A stretch of 64,000 nt of DNA from an uncultured Oscillibacter sp. (lineage in GTDB: Bacteria > Bacillota > Clostridia > Oscillospirales > Oscillospiraceae), in assembly GCA_910588175.1 (NCBI GenBank), contig CAJUQQ010000003.1, positions 1 to 64,000 of the forward strand, written 5' to 3'. Made by a program: the position numbers and the translations under genes. The notes beneath the pieces are model-generated. The model was given only the letters and a program-made list of their open reading frames with translations, did no database searches and was not told where the DNA came from. Below, piece by piece: positions 43,601 to 51,913 of the stretch. The first letter of the stretch is position 1, and each line of letters opens with the position of its first letter.

Positions 43601-44194
43601 GTCGTCAAAAAACTCACAGCGGACCGGCTGGTCCATCAGGGGAGAGAACACGTCTAAAATACCGCCCCGGAGAGCAAACTGCCCCACGCCCTCCACCTGC
43701 TGGCAGCGGGTGTATCCGGCGGAGAGAAGCCGGTCTGTTAACTCCGGCAGCTCTTGCCGGTCCCCGACGTTCAGGGTCACAGACAGCTCTCGCAGCAGCG
43801 CCGGGGGCAGCGTTCGGGCCATCAGGGCATCGGCGGTGGCCACCACCGCCTGGGGCGCGCCCTGAGCCATGGCGTACAGAGCCGCCAAGCGGCCCCGCTC
43901 CCAATCCCGGGAGGAGACGGCCCCGGGGCGGAGCTGCCATTCCCGGCTCAGCAGCGTCACCGGGGGCTCTCCCAGCAGGGCCTCCAGATCCCCCGCCAAT
44001 TGCCGGGCCTCCCCCTCGTCACCGCAGACGAAGACCGCCGGACGGCCCGCCGCCCGGGCCGCCGCCGCGCCAAGACAGGCCCGCTGAACGGGCTGGAGCC
44101 CTGTAACGGCGGCGGGACAGCCTCCTCCCTCCACCCGGCGGAGGAGTTCTCCCGCCTCCGGAATGGTCATCAATGTTTCCAGCAGATGCTTCAT
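40694..44194 (-). CDS. mfd: Transcription-repair coupling factor Mfd
   Basis: A 1166-residue DNA translocase that removes RNA polymerase stalled at lesions and recruits UvrA. The UvrB-homology N-terminus is present (about 1-330). The RNA polymerase interaction domain lies near PGDLVVHTHHGVGRFAGIQ. The helicase motor has Walker A LLCGDVGYGKTEVALRA, Walker B IIDEEQRFGV, the TRG stretch LSATPIPRTLNMALSG, and motif VI QLHQIRGRIGRS. The C-terminal domain is present. It follows pth with a short gap. Confidence 0.97.
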   Translation of the reverse strand: MKHLLETLMTIPEAGELLRRVEGGGCPAAVTGLQPVQRACLGAAAARAAGRPAVFVCGDEGEARQLAGDLEALLGEPPVTLLSREWQLRPGAVSSRDWERGRLAALYAMAQGAPQAVVATADALMARTLPPALLRELSVTLNVGDRQELPELTDRLLSAGYTRCQQVEGVGQFALRGGILDVFSPLMDQPVRCEFFDDEIDSMGAFDPGTQRRTVNLDSARILPAAEVLPRQAEGGLEGLGEKLLALAARLEKKGAPAAGRLREDGERLKNGSVPDGCDRYLAAVYPDASAGVRYLPPDALVFLCEAGRVDERVKGALLQNRQDLEVLMEAGILAGDYAKLLLSAEELYAALEAFPVVMAGALPTSRYPYPPKGILSVSARQLSSYGGSLETAVTDLEQYRENGSAVLLLCGGETRAKNLHNLLTERGIPAALDIRGTAMPAPGEIRIALGALSAGCEWPALKLAVLTEGQLIAPSRKRARLKKDSNRQKIQSYTDLKPGDLVVHTHHGVGRFAGIQRMPVDGVEKDYIKINYAGGDCLYVPATALDLVSKYIGGGEDGEGRQKLNKLGGTEWAKQKTRAKKAVKDLAKGLTKLYAERQRCPGFAFSQDSPWQREFEEAFPYAETDDQLRAIAEIKKDMERPRPMDRLLCGDVGYGKTEVALRAVMKCVLDGKQAAILVPTTVLAQQHYATAMGRFRDFPVRIEVLSRFTPPKDQKRILELAKEGRVDLLIGTHKLLQKGMEFKDLGLLIIDEEQRFGVSHKERLKEMSRQVDVLTLSATPIPRTLNMALSGLRDMSAIEEPPADRQPVQTYVLEHDWAILEDAMRKELSRGGQIYYLHNRVDSIDLTASRIQKMLGPEVHVVTGHGKMSEQELSAVMGAMVNGEADVLVCTTIIETGIDISNVNTLIIEDADKMGLAQLHQIRGRIGRSARRAYAYLTYRKGKVLQEIAAKRLSAIREYVEFGSGFRIAMRDLEIRGAGNLLGPEQSGYLLSVGYDLYLKLLEEAVLEERGEERRIETECSADLTVNANIPERYVSSPEQRMDLYRRIAAIRSNDDASDLLDELLDRYGEVPKPVLALLDVALLRAAAAKAGVSDITQKRDVLRFQLAVFRPEAVVRVCGLNKYRQRLTVAAGDAPALTLKLKPGAGTLESAMELVEDLKLQAQE

Positions 44195-44211
44195 GACAAA
44201 TCCCTTTGCAG

Positions 44212-44802
44212 TCAGTTAAAGTTGTTCATGGCTTTTTGGCAGCCGTGTTGAATCACACATTCCGCCGCCTCAACGGCCCGCTGAAACGCGTCCAGCAGAA
44301 TCTCCCGCTCCTTCTGAGAGGGGACGCCAATGACCCAGTTGATCATGCCGTCCTTGTCCTCCGGGGCTCCAGTGCCGATTTTAATGCGGGGAAATTCCTG
44401 GGTCCCCAGATGGGCGATGATATTTTTGATCCCGTTGTGCCCCCCGGCGGAACCGTTGGGCCGAACCCGCAGCTTCCCCACCGGGAGGGATACGTCGTCG
44501 TAGATCACCAGCACATGGTCCGGGGGAATCTTGTAAAACTGCGCCGCTTCCCGCACCGCCTCGCCGGAGAGATTCATGTAGGTCTGAGGCTTCATCACCA
44601 AACACCGGGCCCCGGCGAAGGCGCATATATTATATGCGGACTTGAACTTCACCTTGTTCAGCTTCACACCCTTTTGCTCCGCCAGCAGCTCCACCGCGCG
44701 AAAGCCCATATTGTGCCGGGTATTCTCGTACTTCGTCCCGGGATTTCCCAGCCCCGCGATCAGCCACTCCACAGAGGAGCCGCCCTTATTTCCAAACAGC
44801 AT
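44212..44802 (-). CDS. pth: Aminoacyl-tRNA hydrolase (Pth)
   Basis: A 196-residue enzyme that recycles peptidyl-tRNA. Seen are GLGNPGTKYENTRHNMGF with the catalytic His, MKPQTYMNLSG and IYDDVSLPVGKLRVRP then GGHNGIKNI. The start is uncertain between 44802 (after a GGCGAG) and 44826; alignment to family length favours 44802. It is placed between prs and mfd, as in many Firmicutes (prs-pth-mfd). Confidence 0.95.
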   Translation of the reverse strand: MLFGNKGGSSVEWLIAGLGNPGTKYENTRHNMGFRAVELLAEQKGVKLNKVKFKSAYNICAFAGARCLVMKPQTYMNLSGEAVREAAQFYKIPPDHVLVIYDDVSLPVGKLRVRPNGSAGGHNGIKNIIAHLGTQEFPRIKIGTGAPEDKDGMINWVIGVPSQKEREILLDAFQRAVEAAECVIQHGCQKAMNNFN

Positions 44803-44859
44803 ATCGGTCTCGCCTTTCCCATTCATTTCAATATTTGATCATTCCGCACAACCCACGTA

Positions 44860-44884
44860 GGCGGGGAAGTACGACTTCCCCGCC
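44860..44884. terminator. Hairpin between prs and pth
   Basis: GGCGGGGAAGT (44860-44870) pairs with ACTTCCCCGCC (44874-44884) around a 3-nt loop. No clear T-run follows, so it may mark a processing or attenuation point. Confidence 0.5.
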
Positions 44885-44999
44885 TCGTCTGGTCAGATAT
44901 CTCTAAAACCGCCGTACCGGCCTCGCCGTGGAAAGCCGGAGCAATCCCCTGCGTGTAAAGCGCGGCTTTTGGAGTTTCCTTTCTCTTGAGAAACGAAAC

Positions 45000-45962
45000 T
45001 TACCGGAACAGCTTGGAGATCGAAACCTCCTGATAAACTCGCTCAATGGCCTCGCAGAACATGGGGGCCACGGAGAGGTACTTGACCTTGTCGCTCAATT
45101 CCGGCTTGATGGCCGGAATGGTATCCAGCAGGGCCAGCTCTCGAATCGGGCTGGCGTTGATCCGGTCAATGGCCGGCCCGGAGAGCACACCGTGAGAGGC
45201 GCAGGCGTGAACGCTGCGGGCCCCGTTGTCCACCAAAGCCTGGGCGGCGTTGCAGAGGGACCCGCCGGTATCCACCAGATCGTCAAAGAGGATACAGTCC
45301 CGGCCGTCCACGTCGCCGATGACGTTCATGACCTCGCACTGGTTGGCCCGCTGGCGGCGCTTGTCCACGATGGCCAGCTGCATGTGCAGCTTTTGCGCGA
45401 AGGCCCGGGCCCGGGAGACGGAGCCCACGTCCGGAGACACCACCACCATGTCCTCGCAGCTGCCGCCGAATTTCTTGGCGTAATAGTCCACAAAGATGGG
45501 GTTGCCCGCCAAATTGTCCACCGGAATATCAAAGAAGCCCTGGATCTGGGCGGCATGGAGGTCCATGGTCAAAACCCGGTCCGCTCCGGCGGCGGTGATC
45601 ATATTCGCCACCAGCTTGGCGGTGATGGGGTCCCGCGCCTTGGCCTTCCGGTCCTGCCGGGCATAGCCGTAGTAAGGGATGACGGCGGTTATGCGGCCTG
45701 CGGAGGCCCGCTTCAGCGCGTCCACAATGATGAGCAGCTCCATCAGGTTGTTGTTGACCGGGCTGCAGGTAGGCTGAACCACGAAAACGTCGCTGCCCCG
45801 GACGGTCTCATACAGGGAGACAAACACCTCGCCGTCGGAAAAGGCGCCAACCTCGGCCTCCCCCAGCTTCGTGCCCATCTGCGCGCAGATTTCCTTTGCC
45901 AGCTTCAGGTTCGCGTTGCCGGAAAACACCTTGATATCTTTCCCGTGTGAAATCATATCCAA
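45000..45962 (-). CDS. prs: Ribose-phosphate pyrophosphokinase
   Basis: A 320-residue enzyme making PRPP from ribose-5-phosphate and ATP for nucleotide, His and Trp synthesis. Seen are FSDGEVFVSLYETVRGSDVF, the flexible-loop YYGYARQDRKAKARDPI, DLHAAQIQGFF and the PRPP-binding DCILFDDLVDTGGS. Order glmU-like, prs, pth, mfd is preserved. Confidence 0.98.
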   Translation of the reverse strand: MDMISHGKDIKVFSGNANLKLAKEICAQMGTKLGEAEVGAFSDGEVFVSLYETVRGSDVFVVQPTCSPVNNNLMELLIIVDALKRASAGRITAVIPYYGYARQDRKAKARDPITAKLVANMITAAGADRVLTMDLHAAQIQGFFDIPVDNLAGNPIFVDYYAKKFGGSCEDMVVVSPDVGSVSRARAFAQKLHMQLAIVDKRRQRANQCEVMNVIGDVDGRDCILFDDLVDTGGSLCNAAQALVDNGARSVHACASHGVLSGPAIDRINASPIRELALLDTIPAIKPELSDKVKYLSVAPMFCEAIERVYQEVSISKLFR

Positions 45963-46031
45963 AACGCTCTCTTTCCATGACCGGGCCGCCGGTCATTTTA
46001 TTTTTTGTCCCGTCCCGCAGACCGGACATGT

Positions 46032-46526
46032 TCACTCGTTTCCCGCCGGGGCCTCCCCGCCCCGCCGGCGCAGTAACTCCTCCAGTTCCGCCACGGTATC
46101 CGGCCCGTAGACCGGCAGCCAGCCGGGAACCAGCTCTGCGCCCTGAACATAGTTGGTCATCTTTTCCCGCCAGACACCCGCCAGCTCCCGGCCCGGGGCG
46201 GAGTACGCAAAGCCCGGCCCGGCCTCCGCCATGGGAAAGGCCGCCCGTGGGAGCACCAGCACCGGTTCCTCCGTGTCCAAAAACGCCTCCAGGTCCGTCC
46301 ACTGCTCCGAGATCTGCGCCGTTTGGGGCAGACAGCGGCGGGCCTCCTCCGCGAAGCGGGGACCGCAGACAACAAAAATCCGCTGAACACCGTCGGCCCG
46401 CAATCGCTCCCCCGCCCAAGTCAGGATGGGACAAGACAACACAGCTTCCAGCATCAGCGGTTTGGACCCCGCCGGGACGGCGGCATCCTCCTCAAAAAAT
46501 AAGACGGCTCGCTTCAGACAACACAT
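46032..46526 (-). CDS. GlmU-like nucleotidyltransferase lacking the catalytic loop
   Basis: A 164-residue protein in the genomic place of glmU, directly before prs. Its start (RAVLFFEEDAAVPAG...) aligns with the GlmU N-terminus, but the nucleotide-binding L-x-x-G-x-G-T-R-M loop is replaced by FFEEDAAVPAG. Later strands fit (ADGVQRIFVVCGPRFAEEA). The hexapeptide acetyltransferase domain is absent and the protein is about a third of normal GlmU (about 455 residues). It is probably a non-catalytic relative. The start at 46526 follows GAGGGAGGGG. A functional GlmU would be needed elsewhere. Confidence 0.7.
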   Translation of the reverse strand: MCCLKRAVLFFEEDAAVPAGSKPLMLEAVLSCPILTWAGERLRADGVQRIFVVCGPRFAEEARRCLPQTAQISEQWTDLEAFLDTEEPVLVLPRAAFPMAEAGPGFAYSAPGRELAGVWREKMTNYVQGAELVPGWLPVYGPDTVAELEELLRRRGGEAPAGNE

Positions 46527-46866
46527 GCGCTCATCCCCTCCCTCATACTTCTGCACATTTTTACTAATGCAAATCTATTATATCAGACATTCTGGGAAAA
46601 TCCAGTGGTTCCGCTGAAATTGTTCCTATAATTTTTTCCAAATCTTTTCCACTTTCTTCGATGTTTTTGTCATAGCTTACGGAAAAGGGAGAAAAAGCAC
46701 GGCAATTCTACTCTCTTTTTCGGCATTTCGCAGAATTTGTGGATTGCGGATGGTATATTTTCCTGAAAAACTCAATTTTTTCTAAGAATGTAGTTGAATT
46801 TGGCCAGGTAATGGATTACAATAACGCTATTCCGTGAGAATCCAAGAGGAAAGCGAGGACGGCGCC
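46527..46866. other. AT-rich divergent promoter region
   Basis: This 340-bp gap between the GlmU-like gene and trmL is AT-rich. It holds a plus-strand promoter (46794-46822) and, on the minus strand, a TATAAT (46577-46582) likely serving the glmU-like/prs operon. I see no gene in it. Confidence 0.65.
46794..46822 (+). promoter_or_regulatory. Promoter of trmL
   Basis: TTGAAT (46794-46799) and TACAAT (46817-46822) with 17-bp spacing, 44 bp before the trmL start codon. Confidence 0.7.
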
Positions 46867-47382
46867 ATGCTCCACATCGTGCTGGTGGAACCGGAAATCC
46901 CCCAGAACTGCGGGAATATCGCCCGCACCTGCGCCGCCACCGGGGCCAGCCTCCACCTGGTCCGGCCCTTGGGCTTTGACATCTCCCAAGGCGCCATCCG
47001 GCGGAACATGAAGCGCTGCGGGCTGGACTACTGGCATTTGGTAGACGTTTTCGACTACGAAAATCTGGAAGACCTGTTCCGCCGCCGTCCCGAGGCCATC
47101 CAAGATCTCTGGCTCGCCACCACCAAGGCTCCCCGGCCATACACGGAAGCCGGGTTTACGCCGGACAGCTGGCTCTTCTTCGGCAAGGAGACCGCCGGAC
47201 TGCCCCGGCCCTTCCGGGAGCGCTTCCAGGACCGCTGCATCCGTCTGCCCATGGTGAGCGAGGCCCGCAGTCTGAATCTGAGCAACGCGGTGGCCGTCTG
47301 CGTTTACGAGGCCCTGCGGCAAACCGGCTTTCCCGGCCTGCTGGACGCGGGAGAAATGGCCGGCCCCGCCGAATCTGTTTGA
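46867..47382 (+). CDS. trmL: tRNA (cytidine(34)-2'-O)-methyltransferase TrmL
   Basis: A 171-residue SPOUT methyltransferase modifying the wobble base of tRNA-Leu. Seen are LVEPEIPQNCGNIARTCAATG, GFDISQGAIRRNMKRCGLDYW, FGKETAGLP and the knotted C-terminal SEARSLNLSNAVAVCVYEALRQ. The ATG at 46867 starts the conserved region; an in-frame GTG at 46834 would add an unsupported extension. It lies 49 nt before pgk. Confidence 0.94.
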   Translation: MLHIVLVEPEIPQNCGNIARTCAATGASLHLVRPLGFDISQGAIRRNMKRCGLDYWHLVDVFDYENLEDLFRRRPEAIQDLWLATTKAPRPYTEAGFTPDSWLFFGKETAGLPRPFRERFQDRCIRLPMVSEARSLNLSNAVAVCVYEALRQTGFPGLLDAGEMAGPAESV

Positions 47383-47431
47383 CCCGGCGCTTCCGCGCCG
47401 AAAAATATAGCTTTTTGGAGGAGTTCTAACC

Positions 47432-48703
47432 ATGAATTACAACAAGAAGACCGTCAAAGACATTGATGTCTCCGGCAAAAAGGTGCTGCTTCGCTGCGAT
47501 TTTAATGTGCCTATGGCCAAAGACGGCAGCGGCGTCATCACCGACGACAAGCGCATTCGGGCCGCTCTGCCTACCATTCAGTACCTTCTGGATCAGGGGG
47601 CGGCGGTAATTGCCTGCTCCCACATGGGCAAGCCGGTAGCCACCTTTGAGTCCTATAAAAAGAAACAGCTGGAAAAGGGCAAGGACGAAGCCTCGATCAC
47701 CGAGGAAGCGTGGAAGAAATCCCTTGCCGAACTGCGCATGGAACCGGTGGCCGCCCGCCTGAGCGAGCTGCTGGGCAAGCCGGTGATTCTGGCCGGCGAT
47801 GTGGTGGGCCCCGACGCCCAGACCAAGGCCGCCGCCCTGAAGCCCGGCGAGATCCTCCTGCTCCAGAACACCCGTTTTGAAAAGGGCGAGACCAAGAACG
47901 ACCCCGCCCTGGCCAAGGCCATGGCCTCCATGGCGGAGGTCTATGTGTCCGACGCCTTCGGCGCGGTCCACCGGGCCCACGCCTCCACCGCCGGCGTCGC
48001 CGCGTTCCTCCCCGCCGTCTCCGGTTTCCTGATTCAAAAGGAGCTGGACTTCATCGGCGGCGCGCTGGCCAGCCCCAAGCGGCCCTTGGTGGCCATTCTG
48101 GGCGGCTCCAAGGTGAGCTCTAAAATCGGCGTCATCAACAACCTGCTGGAAATCGCCGACACGATCATCATCGGCGGCGGCATGGCCTACACCTTCTCCG
48201 CCGCCCAGGGCGGTAAGGTTGGCGACTCCCTGCTGGAGGAGGACTGGAAGACTTACTCCCTGGAGATGATTCAGAAGGCCAAGGACAAGGGCGTGAAGCT
48301 GCTTCTGCCCGTGGACACCGTTACCGCCGACAAATTCGCCCCCGACGCCGACAGCAAGGTGGTCCCCGCCGGCCAAATCCCCGACGGCTGGCAAGGCCTG
48401 GACATCGGGCCCGAGACCGTGAAGCTCTACTGCGGCGCTGTGGCCGATGCGGGCACCGTCATCTGGAACGGCCCCATGGGCGTGTTTGAGTTCGAGAAAT
48501 TCGCCGCGGGCACCAAGGCCGTGGCCGAAGCGCTCAGCCAAACCGGCGCCATCACCATCATCGGCGGAGGCGACAGCGCGGCGGCCGTACAGCAGCTTGG
48601 CTACGCCGATAAGATGTCCCACATCTCCACCGGCGGCGGCGCTTCCCTGGAATTTATGGAGGGCAAAGAGCTGCCGGGCGTGGCCTGCCTTCTGGACAAG
48701 TAA
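47432..48703 (+). CDS. pgk: Phosphoglycerate kinase
   Basis: A 423-residue glycolytic enzyme transferring phosphate from 1,3-bisphosphoglycerate to ADP. Seen are VLLRCDFNVPM, CSHMGKPVATF (variant of S-H-L-G-R-P), LLLQNTRFEKGETKNDP, GGSKVSSKIGVI, WNGPMGVFE and GGGDSAAAVQQLG. A charged insert near 72-95 (YKKKQLEKGKDEASITEE) is typical of clostridial members. GGAGG lies 9 nt before the ATG. It is followed by tpiA and gpmI. Confidence 0.97.
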   Translation: MNYNKKTVKDIDVSGKKVLLRCDFNVPMAKDGSGVITDDKRIRAALPTIQYLLDQGAAVIACSHMGKPVATFESYKKKQLEKGKDEASITEEAWKKSLAELRMEPVAARLSELLGKPVILAGDVVGPDAQTKAAALKPGEILLLQNTRFEKGETKNDPALAKAMASMAEVYVSDAFGAVHRAHASTAGVAAFLPAVSGFLIQKELDFIGGALASPKRPLVAILGGSKVSSKIGVINNLLEIADTIIIGGGMAYTFSAAQGGKVGDSLLEEDWKTYSLEMIQKAKDKGVKLLLPVDTVTADKFAPDADSKVVPAGQIPDGWQGLDIGPETVKLYCGAVADAGTVIWNGPMGVFEFEKFAAGTKAVAEALSQTGAITIIGGGDSAAAVQQLGYADKMSHISTGGGASLEFMEGKELPGVACLLDK

Positions 48704-48751
48704 AAACGCCCGGTTCCCCTTGAAAAAGGTTCAGAAAAAGCCAATATGCCC

Positions 48752-48780
48752 TTGACATTTTTCCCTGTCTGGGCTATAAA
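48752..48780 (+). promoter_or_regulatory. Promoter of tpiA
   Basis: A perfect TTGACA (48752-48757) and TATAAA (48775-48780) with 17-bp spacing lie between pgk and tpiA, so tpiA can be transcribed independently of pgk. Confidence 0.8.
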
Positions 48781-48860
48781 ATAGTAGGTCATTCTCTTTG
48801 CTATCCCACGGGCGCCCCGGCCCGTCATCACATTTCAGATATAAAAGGAGTAACCATATC

Positions 48861-49634
48861 ATGAATCGCAGATACCGTAAGACCGTCATTGCCGGCAACT
48901 GGAAAATGAACATGACCGCCACCGAAACCAAAAAATTCGCCGAGGATATCCGCAAGATCATGCCCCGGGCAAAGTGGTGCGAGACGCTGATCTGCGTCCC
49001 TGCCTGCAACATCTCCACCGCCGCCAAGGCCTTCAAGGACCTGCGCATTTCCGTGGGCGCCGAAAACGTCTATTTTGAAGAGAAGGGCGCGTTCACCGGT
49101 GAGATTTCCGCCGAGATGCTCAAGGATCTGGGTGTGAAATACGTCGTCATCGGCCACAGCGAGCGCCGCCAGTATTTCGGTGAAACCGATGTCACCGTCA
49201 ACAAAAAGGTCCACGCCGTGCTGAACGCCGGCATGAGCCCCATCATCTGCGTCGGCGAAAGCCTGGAGCAGCGGGAGACCGGTATTACCAACGAGTGGAT
49301 TGCCCTCCAGGTAAAGAGCGCCCTTTTCGGCGTGCCCGCCGACAAGCTGCGCCGCTGCATCATCGCCTATGAGCCCATCTGGGCCATCGGCACCGGCAAA
49401 ACCGCCACCGCCGAGCAGGCCGGTGAAGTCTGCTCCAACATCCGTGCCACCATCCGCTCCCTGTACGGCGCCCGCGTGGCCCGGAGCGTTACCATCCAGT
49501 ACGGCGGGTCCATGAATGAAAAGAACGCCGCCGAGCTGCTGGCTCAGCCCGACATCGACGGCGGACTCATCGGCGGCGCGGCTCTGAAGCCCGACAAGTT
49601 TGTGGATATCATCAACGCCGCCAATCAGGAATGA
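48861..49634 (+). CDS. tpiA: Triose-phosphate isomerase
   Basis: A 257-residue TIM barrel interconverting glyceraldehyde-3-phosphate and dihydroxyacetone phosphate. Seen are VIAGNWKMNM with the catalytic Lys, VVIGHSERR with the catalytic His, AYEPIWAIGTG with the catalytic Glu and QYGGSMNEKNAAEL for the phosphate. The start at 48861 follows AAAGGAG. Confidence 0.97.
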   Translation: MNRRYRKTVIAGNWKMNMTATETKKFAEDIRKIMPRAKWCETLICVPACNISTAAKAFKDLRISVGAENVYFEEKGAFTGEISAEMLKDLGVKYVVIGHSERRQYFGETDVTVNKKVHAVLNAGMSPIICVGESLEQRETGITNEWIALQVKSALFGVPADKLRRCIIAYEPIWAIGTGKTATAEQAGEVCSNIRATIRSLYGARVARSVTIQYGGSMNEKNAAELLAQPDIDGGLIGGAALKPDKFVDIINAANQE

Positions 49635-49643
49635 TCTTGTCTC

Positions 49644-49668
49644 AAAAGGGGGACCTCGTCCCCCTTTT
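49644..49668 (+). terminator. Terminator after tpiA
   Basis: AAAAGGGGGAC (49644-49654) pairs with GTCCCCCTTTT (49658-49668) around a 3-nt loop, followed by CCCC. It may attenuate transcription into gpmI. Confidence 0.7.
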
Positions 49669-49751
49669 CCCCGCAAATGGGGACGCCGCATCCGCAAGGC
49701 GGCAAAGCCGCCAACGGCTGCGCAGTGGATTCTCCTAAAGGAGTTTTTTAA

Positions 49752-51269
49752 ATGAATAAAACACCGACTACTTTGATCATCATGGACGGCTTCGGCACCG
49801 GCGGCGGAGAGACGGGAAACGCCGTCCAAACCGCCAGAACCCCCCGGCTGGACAGCTTTTTCCAGGAGTTCGCCCACACCACCCTCTCCGCTTCCGGACT
49901 GGATGTGGGTCTGCCCGGCGGGCAGATGGGCAACAGTGAGGTGGGGCACACCAACATCGGCGGCGGCCGGGTGGTCTTCCAAGACCTGCCCCGGATTACC
50001 CGGGCCATTGAGGACGGCAGCTTCTTCCAGAATCCCGCCTACCTCCACGCTATGGACGCCTGCATAGAGAAAGGATCCGCCCTGCACCTGTTCGGCCTGT
50101 TGTCCGACGGCGGCGTCCACTCCCACCTGACCCACCTCTTTGCCCTTCTGAAAATGGCCAAGGACAAGGGACTCACCCGGGTCTATATCCACGCTTTCCT
50201 GGACGGGCGGGACGTGTCTCCCACCTCCGGCGCGGGCTTTGTAGCCCAGACCGCCGCCAAGTGCGAGGAAATCGGCGTGGGCAAAATCGCCACGGTGATG
50301 GGCCGTTATTACGCCATGGACCGGGACAAGCGCTGGGACCGGGTGGAGCAGGCTTACGACGCCATGGTCTACGGCGAGAGCCCCATCAACAACCCGGACC
50401 CTGTGGACGCGGTGAAAAAGTCCTATGAAAAGGGTGTCACCGACGAGTTTGTGGAGCCCGTCGTCTGCGACGCTGACGGCTCCATCTCCGACAACGACAG
50501 CGTCATTTTCTTCAACTTCCGCCCCGACCGGGCCCGGGAGATCACCCGCACTCTGGTGGACCCGGAGTTCGACGGCTTCACCCGGCAGTTCTTCCCCCTG
50601 ACCTTTGTGTGCAACACGGAGTACGACGCCTCCATGCCCAATGTAGAGGTCGCTTTCCCCCGGGTGCTGGTGAACAATGGCCTGGGCGAGTACCTCAGCA
50701 AGATGGGCATGACTCAGCTTCGCATTGCCGAGACGGAGAAATACGCCCATGTGACCTTCTTCTTCAACGGCGGCAGCGAGACCGTCTTCCCCGGAGAAGA
50801 CCGGGTGTTGGTTCCCTCCCCTAAGGTGGCGACCTACGACCTCCAGCCGGAGATGAGCGCTTTGGAGGTCTGCGAAAAGTGCGTGGAGCGCATTGAGTCC
50901 GGGAACTATGACGTGATCATCCTGAACTTCGCCAATTGCGACATGGTGGGGCATACCGGCATATTCGACGCCGCGGTGAAAGCTGTGGAAACGGTAGATA
51001 CCTGCGTAGGCAAGGTGGTGGACGCCACATTGAAAATGGGCGGCATTGCCATGATTACCGCCGACCACGGAAACGCCGAGCAAATGGTAGAACCCGACGG
51101 CAGCCCCATGACCGCCCACACCACCAACCCTGTGCCTTTTATACTTTGCGGCGCTGGGTCCGAACTGCGGAGCGACGGACGGCTGGCGGATATCGCGCCG
51201 ACCATGCTGGATGTTATGGGTTTGGCCTGCCCGCCGGAGATGGACGGGAAAACCCTGATCGTACAATAA
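49752..51269 (+). CDS. gpmI: 2,3-bisphosphoglycerate-independent phosphoglycerate mutase
   Basis: A 505-residue dimanganese enzyme of the alkaline phosphatase superfamily. The nucleophile Ser is in QMGNSEVGHTNIGGG near 60, DGRDVSPTSG and GRYYAMDRDKRWDR are seen, and the metal sites lie in NCDMVGHTG and TADHGNAEQM. It converts 3- to 2-phosphoglycerate. AAAGGAG is 8 nt before the ATG. Confidence 0.97.
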   Translation: MNKTPTTLIIMDGFGTGGGETGNAVQTARTPRLDSFFQEFAHTTLSASGLDVGLPGGQMGNSEVGHTNIGGGRVVFQDLPRITRAIEDGSFFQNPAYLHAMDACIEKGSALHLFGLLSDGGVHSHLTHLFALLKMAKDKGLTRVYIHAFLDGRDVSPTSGAGFVAQTAAKCEEIGVGKIATVMGRYYAMDRDKRWDRVEQAYDAMVYGESPINNPDPVDAVKKSYEKGVTDEFVEPVVCDADGSISDNDSVIFFNFRPDRAREITRTLVDPEFDGFTRQFFPLTFVCNTEYDASMPNVEVAFPRVLVNNGLGEYLSKMGMTQLRIAETEKYAHVTFFFNGGSETVFPGEDRVLVPSPKVATYDLQPEMSALEVCEKCVERIESGNYDVIILNFANCDMVGHTGIFDAAVKAVETVDTCVGKVVDATLKMGGIAMITADHGNAEQMVEPDGSPMTAHTTNPVPFILCGAGSELRSDGRLADIAPTMLDVMGLACPPEMDGKTLIVQ

Positions 51270-51284
51270 GCGAACGGCATACAA

Positions 51285-51310
51285 AAGAGCCGCCCGGATG
51301 GGCGGCTCTT
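51285..51310. terminator. Terminator between gpmI and ysxC
   Basis: AAGAGCCGCCC (51285-51295) pairs with GGGCGGCTCTT (51300-51310) around GGAT. It serves the convergent gpmI and ysxC genes. Confidence 0.85.
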
Positions 51311-51315
51311 CTTGT

Positions 51316-51903
51316 TTACTCTATAGCGGCGTTCAGGAGGCGAATCAACTCTTCCTTCCCCGTGCCTTTTTCTGCGGAGAACGGCAGAAGCACATCCTCC
51401 TCCCTCAGCTCCAGGGTCTCCCGAATCAGGGCCAGAGCCGGTTCAATCTGACTCTTTTTCAGCTTATCCAGCTTATTTGCCACCACGATTTCCGGACAGC
51501 CTGTCTCCCGGAACCAGCTGTGCATGGTCAAATCGTTGGCGGTGGGCTTGTGCCGGGCGTCTACGATCAAAACCCCCGCAGTGATGCGGGCCTCCTGGAA
51601 ATAGCTCTCCATCAAGCGGCCCCAGCGTTCCTTCTCCGCCTTGGAGACCTTGGCGTACCCATAACCGGGCAGGTCCACCAGATAGGCCCGCCGGTCCACC
51701 AGGTAATAATTTACCTGGGTGGTTTTTCCGGGAGAGGAGCCCACATAGGCCAGGTTTTTCCTGCCCAGCAGACGGTTGATCACCGAGGACTTCCCCACGT
51801 TGGACCGGCCCGCAAAGGCAAACTGGGGCAGACCGTCCCAGAAAAACTGCTCCTTACTTCCGGCGGAGCGGATGAATTCCGCCTTTCCAAAATTGATGGG
51901 CAT
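51316..51903 (-). CDS. ysxC: Ribosome biogenesis GTPase YsxC/YihA (EngB)
   Basis: A 195-residue GTPase for 50S assembly. Seen are G1 GRSNVGKSS near 31-39, G3 DLPGYGYAKVS, G4 NKLDKLKKS and an ending LLNAAIE. It is 10 nt downstream of lon, the usual lon-ysxC coupling. Confidence 0.96.
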   Translation of the reverse strand: MPINFGKAEFIRSAGSKEQFFWDGLPQFAFAGRSNVGKSSVINRLLGRKNLAYVGSSPGKTTQVNYYLVDRRAYLVDLPGYGYAKVSKAEKERWGRLMESYFQEARITAGVLIVDARHKPTANDLTMHSWFRETGCPEIVVANKLDKLKKSQIEPALALIRETLELREEDVLLPFSAEKGTGKEELIRLLNAAIE

Positions 51904-51913
51904 AGGGCCTCCT

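Noticed and set aside
48828..51284. 818-residue open frame opposite tpiA and gpmI
   Set aside because: It spans two well-supported genes in antisense and is low complexity (His/Gly/Val-rich), typical of a composition artefact.
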